A stretch of DNA of 64,000 bases, from the NCBI GenBank assembly GCA_002914805.1, contig JXTB01000084.1, forward strand, positions 723,849 through 787,848, in the 5' to 3' direction. Position numbers and translations under genes: made by a program. Below are positions 57,957 through 64,000 of this stretch, in pieces (position 1 is the stretch's first letter; each line of letters opens with the position of its first letter). The DNA is from Parasponia andersonii. Taxonomy: Eukaryota > Streptophyta > Magnoliopsida > Rosales > Cannabaceae. The notes under the pieces are model-generated. The model did not search any database. It was given only the letters and a program-made list of their open reading frames with translations, and was not told the origin of the DNA.

Positions 57957-60900
57957 TCATCTCTTTCTCTTGGCACCAGAGCCTGAACCCCGTGCACTTT
58001 TTTTCTCCGCTGCAATGGAACCTCCTCTTCCTCTGCCTGCTGGTGGTTTCTTGGCGTTTGACTTTCCAGAGTCCTTCAAATCCAGTTGTACTTGGACTCC
58101 TTCAAAGCATGAGAACCCAGTGTTCAGTCATCAGAATATCAAATATAAAAAGGGCTCAAAATAAAGTGTAAACTAAGAGAATATATGTGCACAATAAGGA
58201 GAAGCGTCAATATAAGACAATATGGCCAACCTTTCTTGTTTAAACTTTGAAGTTCCTTTTGCAGCTTCTCACCAACAGCAGATTCTTCTGTAACGTTGTA
58301 AAAGAAAAAACGGTAGTGATGTGACTTGCAAAACCTACTGCAGCAGATACCAAACTTCTAAAACCTGTGCATTGCTTAATGCGGTTTCTCCAATTCCAGG
58401 CTCATAACATCCTTAATTATGTATCGAGTCATACAAGGTAAACTAAATTCTTCACCAAAATATATCCACTAACTAATGTAACAACCCTTTTTCTTTTATA
58501 CAGACCACATGACTAATGTAACATCTTTTTAGATTCATGCACTTTCTAAGATAGGAATGACATTCCGAAAAATGAGGGCCGTTAGTGCTTTAATCTGTGG
58601 CAGAAAAATTGCCACATTACGTATAAGATAAATTTGGCCCGTGAATCTGCTCCCTAATTTTACCCTTTATCTAGTGATCTAAGGGTATTGGTTTGGGACA
58701 ACCAATTAATCATCACTTTCCCTGTCTGTGGAAGCGACCCCTTTTTTAATAGCTCAGAAAAATTTTGCAATTGCTTAATAATACAAGAGCAATAATGATT
58801 AATACCAAATAACAATAATAAAAAACCACTAACCCAACTCCTCCGTATCTGAAGGATTTTCTTCTTCACTTTCTGCTATTGCATCTTCATTGTTTTCGCC
58901 TATTCCATCATCAGATGGTTCTAGAATTGCGGCAATCCGCTTTTTGGGGGCCTTTTTAATTCCAGGAAGAGTAACAAAATCCGCAGCTCGTACCATCCGT
59001 GACCTGTTTCCCTCTTTATATGCTCTTGTAAGAGCTGCTTTAACAGCAGAAGGTATGCCCTCCAATGGATCTGGGCAACCCTGTTCAATATATAACCATA
59101 ACAACCTATAAATTTTCAGAAAGGCCGCTATTAACCAGCTCTATCCAACTGAGGTAAGGTTACCTTAAACTTGGATAACTCCACAGCAGTATCGAAGTCA
59201 TCTTGACCAATAGAGTAGGTATTCATGAAATCCACCACTTCCCGGACAGCCTCATCCTGATAATCAGTTCAGTGAGAAAAAAGAAGAAAGCAAAAACCAT
59301 TAATCAAATCGTTCAACCTCCTTAACCACTAACACCAAGTAAAATGTATCTAAACAAAATACACCTCCAACCTTAGGCAGCACCCGAAGTGGCTCCGTCA
59401 ATCGTTTTAAAAGAAGAGTAAGGCATTCAACGCGCATCATGTCCCTGGATAATTTATTTTTTTCGGAGGAAAAAAAAAAAAAAGAGGGGGGGCACAGATT
59501 AAGAAGAAATAAACAAGAGAAAAAGAGAGGCCAAAGTTGCAATTGCATTCTATAAGAATAAAAGACAGAGATCAAGAGAAAAGTTTCAAAAAACAAACAA
59601 AAACAAATACGCACGCATACACAGGAAAAGAAAGCAAGCCTGTATATACGATCAAAACTCCAATCTCCCATTAGAATTGAACAAGATAAGAGAAGGCCGA
59701 TGGCACTATGGTCTACAACCAAGGAGACCGCAGCATAATATGTTGGGATAAATCTAAACCTTATGATGTGATATTTCGAAAGATTGACAGGTAGAATTGG
59801 TAAGTGATAATTACAGATACAATTTAATGACTAAAAGTGTTTGGATAAATATGGAATTGTGCAGATACATTTCTATCTGGAAAGGATTCAAATTGAAGCA
59901 CAGAGAATCACCTTCCCAAGTTCGATTCACGAGAAGCAAGAAAATGGACATGCAAATCCTCCAAAAGTCTCAGATTTTTGCCTTGTGTTGAGTTCTTTCC
60001 AAGCCACCCCCCAAATCTATTAAAGTTCCGTTCCCCCTACATGCAAAAAGCCCAAGTGGGATAAATGCTAAGGAGTGTGGCAATATTAACAACCATTTGC
60101 ACTAAAAGTAAATCCATTACCTGCTCAAGTGTCTCCCTTTGCCCATGCAGCAAGACAGAACTGATTGTAACATAAAGACAGAGAATATAAATAAGCAAGA
60201 GTTATAAGTTAAAAAGAAAAGGAGAAATTACTTCAAATCCCAGAGCTGAAAAGAAAACATACGGAATTATACAAGATGAAAGAGCATAATTTTGAGAGAG
60301 CTGCCATTGCCGATATTTTCTAATCTGTACATTGAAAATATCTCCATCACCAATAGACTCAGCAGCACGAGCAATCAAGTTCATACGCTTTATACCATTG
60401 TCATCTTTACCAACTGAACTGGGCCTATAATTAAGATAATTTTCCTGCCAAATAATTAAAGAGAACAAAATATTTACTGCATATAATGGATCTTATGCTA
60501 TGTTACAGCACTACAGGAACGACAACATCAGAAATGAACAAGAGCCGAATAAGGAGTAGGTGTATAGAGAAAAGGATGAAAAAAGCATTCCATTTTTTCT
60601 ACAAATAACTTGCCGACATAATCTGTCGTAACACCAAATATAGTAAAATGGTAATCCACAAAGGAGTGCTAGCAAAAAAGTACCTGAATGATAAGAGGAA
60701 CTAGATCAAGATCAGTCATGCTAAGATCAATCCTCTCGTCCATCCTCAACTTCCCAGCATTAAAACCAAACAATCTAAATGGATAAAAGACTGTCAGCAT
60801 AAGATATGACCTACTTGGAAACTGCCTATACTTTAATTTTTCTAATCTACAAAGAACAAATCGCAACTAATAGGAAAAAGAACATGACAGGCTTAAAAAA

Positions 60901-63894
60901 GAATAAAACAACAATAAATGGCTGTAATGTCAAGCGAAGTTCACAAAAGCAATCAACAAACTATCCCTACAACAGAATTATTTTAGAAGCCAGTTCCATT
61001 GAACAAAGGGCAAAGTTGTGAGGCCAAAAGCATGTTCAATCAAGATCCTTGAACTGGAATGCACCAATATAAGGTCAGTAGAGGGATAAAGAAAAGAGAA
61101 AGAACACAGCTATATTCATAACAAGAAACTTAAGAAAGTAGAGGAACATTTAAATAGAAAGGCCACAAAGCAAAATTAATATCAAGATCGTACTTGTCAA
61201 CAGCTGTAAATGGCGAAATATCTTCATCCTTTGCACTCATAAGCATCCGTTGCCTCACATCATCAAATTTTATTACTGACATTGAGAGGCTCATATAATG
61301 TAACTGATTTAGCGCCATTCGCATATCTCCATTAACTCTTTCTGCAAGCTCCTCTAGAGCAATCTGGAAAAGAGAATAAATACACAATAAAAAAGCTACG
61401 TATTGTATTCATTAATTGAAATACTGGAAGAGACTACTAAAACAAAAATTCATGTCAAAAACCTAAAAAGTAGCAAAGTAGTTAGTCCCTCCAAAATCTA
61501 GATGCCAAAGTTAATTAGAGATCACAAGAAAAAGCAAAATTTGCCAAGCCAAATTAGGTCTCTAAATATCCCAGGGGGAGAGAGGAAACATGGGCAGACA
61601 TGATATAGTCAGTTTCAAGATAACCATTTATATTCTCGTCAAAACATGTAAATTCACAACTGATGAACTTAAATTCCGATGATACAATTGTACATGATAC
61701 AGAGGCATATATTTGGTTTACTGTTAACTTAATATATTAATTCTGATCAATAAAAATAGAAATTCTATCACTAAAAGAACAATCTAATCCTTTATACTGG
61801 CTATCAATCCAACAGAACATGAGGAATTGCATTCCTCTTAGAAAAGTCGCACCATATACTTTGAATTCTGACTCCATGGGAAACACAAAATGAATTAATA
61901 AGCAATAAGCTACGCTATTTTCAGAGCAATTACCTCATTAACTTGAAGACCTTCAGCTTTTGCAACTTGCATTAACCTCTTAGCCATCTATCATAAACCA
62001 AGCGCTTTGTCAATAGCACCTTATCCAAATTAAAAACAAGCAAATATGGAAGCATGAATACTCTAGCCGTACACTCAAACGCATCTGTGTACATAAAGAT
62101 ACACGTATGCAAATGTATGTAGGGCCAGTTCGGGATTATTTTTAGAGAACTTAAAATGTTAAAAATTGATAATTGGTAAATCTACTTTGGTCAGATTATG
62201 AAACAATTTGCTCCCTCAAAATCTGATTTTGAGAAACAACCAAAACGTTGCTTTTAACATGCATAGGGATTACCGTTTTTTCATAGACATTACAGAAGCA
62301 CATGCATAATATTGCTAATCAGATGCTTTTGTGTATATATATTCCTTGTATATACACAGAATATTTCTAATTATATGCTTTTCTCTGTATGTGTTACTCA
62401 CATGTGTATACATATATATATATATAATATATATTTGTTAATATCAAACTCTACAAATAAATTCTCGAACTAAAAAATCAGAAGAAATAGGAACCACAGG
62501 CCCTAGTCTTATAATCATGTCCACTAGCAGGAACCAATCAGTAAGTCAGTAAGTGATTGGAAAAGGACTCACGAAACAGAAACTAGAATAAAACACATAC
62601 TTTCAAAATCTTTTCTTAAATTTTTTTTTTAAAGCACCAAATCTGATCAAATGCCACCCCGGCAACCAAGCAGGAACCAATTAGTAGGTCAGCAAGGGAT
62701 TGGAAAAGGACTCATGAAACAGAAACTAGAATAAAACATATACTTTCAAAATTTTTTCTTAATTTTTTTTTCAAGCACCATATCTGGTCAAATGCCCCCC
62801 CTCACCCCCCCCCCCAAAAAAAAAAAAACACTATAGCACAGAAAGAAAAGCAAAAAGACAAACCTGTTGTTTAGTAGGTTTGCGAAAACTGAGAAGCAAA
62901 CAGTAGTTCACAAGACTTTTCAGTTTCTGACTGTAGCGATCATTACAAATGCAGATAATAGGAATCTTCGATATCTTGATGCTAGAAATAAGATCAGCAA
63001 TCCCACCCCTATCTCCAGCAGACATTCCATCAACCTCATCCATAATGAGCACAGTTTTTGGATGCTTTGACCTGCATTTTTTAACGGTTAATTAACTACA
63101 CCTAAAAAATCTACTGAATACATACAATGCAAAAATGTAAGACATAACAAAAATGAAAAAACAACCAATCCATGTTGTTAAAACTCAGGGACTCATTGCT
63201 GACAAGCTCTTTTATAGAATTTGCATTACTTCCACCAATCCCTCTTTCAATCTTAGCATCAGCCTTTCCACGACTGTCACTAGCATTTACCTAAACAATA
63301 TTTGGTGTAGTATTATGCATCAGGTAAAGACCAATGTATTCAGTGACATAGTTTAGTAAAACACTATTTCTTCTGTAGTCCAATGTTAACAAAATTGACA
63401 CCACCTCAATCGTCTGGAACCCAAGCATTTGACTGACCAACTTTGCTGACGTTGTTTTCCCTATACCAGGTGTTCCACTTAGCAGTACGGCCTTTTTTGC
63501 ACCAGAATCATTTGTCTTTTTCCCCTTTTTATTACTTCCAGCATCAAGAAATTGCTCATGCCAACGTGCCAACCAATCATGCAGCTGCTTGACCTGCAAG
63601 CCCCACACAGTCTTACTCTTGGTTTCAATTTTCTAGAGAACCATGTTAAAAGGAAAAATTTATAGCAAGAAATAGTTAATCAACATATGATACATGAAAT
63701 GATTTAGCTTTTTCATGGTGGACTATTACTGTTACATACCAATGACTGATTTCCAATGATGTCATTTGGAACCTTAGGCTTATATTTCTCTGTCCATGTC
63801 AACGCAGTAGTTTGAACATTTTTCCTAGGGGAGACACCTGAGGTCAAGCCTTTATTGGATACAGTTTTTGATGGTGTGCTGCTAGCACAATCTT
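57957..63894 (-). CDS. RFC1: Replication factor C large subunit, 3' 15 exons (5' part beyond window)
   Basis: Exons, right to left: 63740-63894, 63405-63593, 63166-63290, 62864-63071, 61934-61987, 61194-61363, 60684-60774, 60263-60444, 60121-60160, 59912-60036, 59372-59444, 59164-59256, 58834-59080, 58231-58287, 57957-58099. All introns are GT-AG, phases agree, and about 650 codons are open. RFC1 is the large subunit of the clamp loader that opens PCNA and places it on primed DNA in the nucleus. Visible are the entry motif 'TWTEKYKPK', Walker A GTPGIGKTT (exon 2 here), 'NASDSRGK', Walker B 'VLIMDEVDGM' and sensor 1 'ICICNDRYSQKLKSL'. The RFC1 C-terminal domain ('QENYLNYRP', 'NFNRFGGWLGKNS') and a basic tail ending in AKRKR follow. 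The N-terminal part with the BRCT domain lies beyond 64000. Intact and surely functional in this part. Confidence 0.96.
62528..62800. repeat. 143-bp tandem duplication in an RFC1 intron
   Basis: Copies start at 62528 and 62671 ('CAGGAACCAATCAG' and 'CAGGAACCAATTAG') and stay similar to 'AAGCACCA' and 'TCAAATGCC'. It lies in the intron 61988-62863. Confidence 0.85.
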
Positions 63895-64000
63895 CTGGAA
63901 GAACAAACATGCTAAAGTTATAACGGAAAGTCCCAACATACGATGCATGCGTTTGATTAAGCTGCTAACAAATGCAACTAAAGCAAGAGAAAGGCCAGTT

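Noticed and set aside
63071-63166. Possible defect in RFC1 at the codon split over exons 3 and 4 in the window (reads Trp where related proteins, as I recall, have Arg)
   Set aside because: Splice sites and frame are fine. A single substitution or sequencing difference is more likely than damage.

Overview
This is nuclear DNA of a flowering plant, most likely a woody or heterozygous dicot. The evidence is interrupted genes with GT-AG introns, A/T-rich intergenic DNA, and nested Ty1/copia, Ty3/gypsy (Athila type), LINE, hAT, CACTA-like and MITE insertions. Two kinds of host gene are present: a tandem family of soluble epoxide hydrolases (plant sEH, alpha/beta hydrolase fold) and the 3' part of the replication clamp-loader gene RFC1. 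The species cannot be told from the sequence alone.

Layout: 0.2-4.9 kb, a decayed copia element on the minus strand. 6.8-7.6 kb, exons 2 and 3 of a first epoxide hydrolase (EHa1), whose exon 1 is not in the window. 9.1-16.3 kb, a second epoxide hydrolase (EHb1): exon 1 is clean, a copia element sits in intron 1, and exons 2-3 are broken. 16.9-26.5 kb, an Athila-like element without its 5' LTR, starting just after a single N. 26.5-30.1 kb, a second copy of the 13.1-16.9 kb segment. 31.2 kb, a relic of exon 2 of another epoxide hydrolase (EHa2). 32-49 kb, gene-free, transposon-rich DNA. 50.0-51.9 kb, an intact three-exon epoxide hydrolase (EHb2, 315 aa). 52.4-56.2 kb, a decayed LINE on the minus strand with a hAT-type element inside. 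57.35 kb, a small epoxide hydrolase exon 1 scrap. 57.96-63.9 kb, fifteen exons of RFC1 on the minus strand, running off the right edge.

Main inference: the epoxide hydrolases form a duplicated two-gene unit, EHa-EHb. The 6.6-9.6 kb stretch (end of EHa1, spacer, start of EHb1) matches short pieces spread in the same order over 30.3-50.4 kb (EHa2 relic, spacer, EHb2). Later insertions blew the second spacer up from about 1.5 kb to nearly 19 kb. Only EHb2 can be read as a complete enzyme gene here.

Caution: the 13.1-16.9 / 26.5-30.1 kb repeat, the single N at 16904 and the 27 Ns at 36029-36055 suggest that two haplotypes may have been joined in tandem during assembly. I found no sign of a novel multi-gene system. 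The least explained structure is the quasi-palindromic repeat field around 41.1-44.8 kb.
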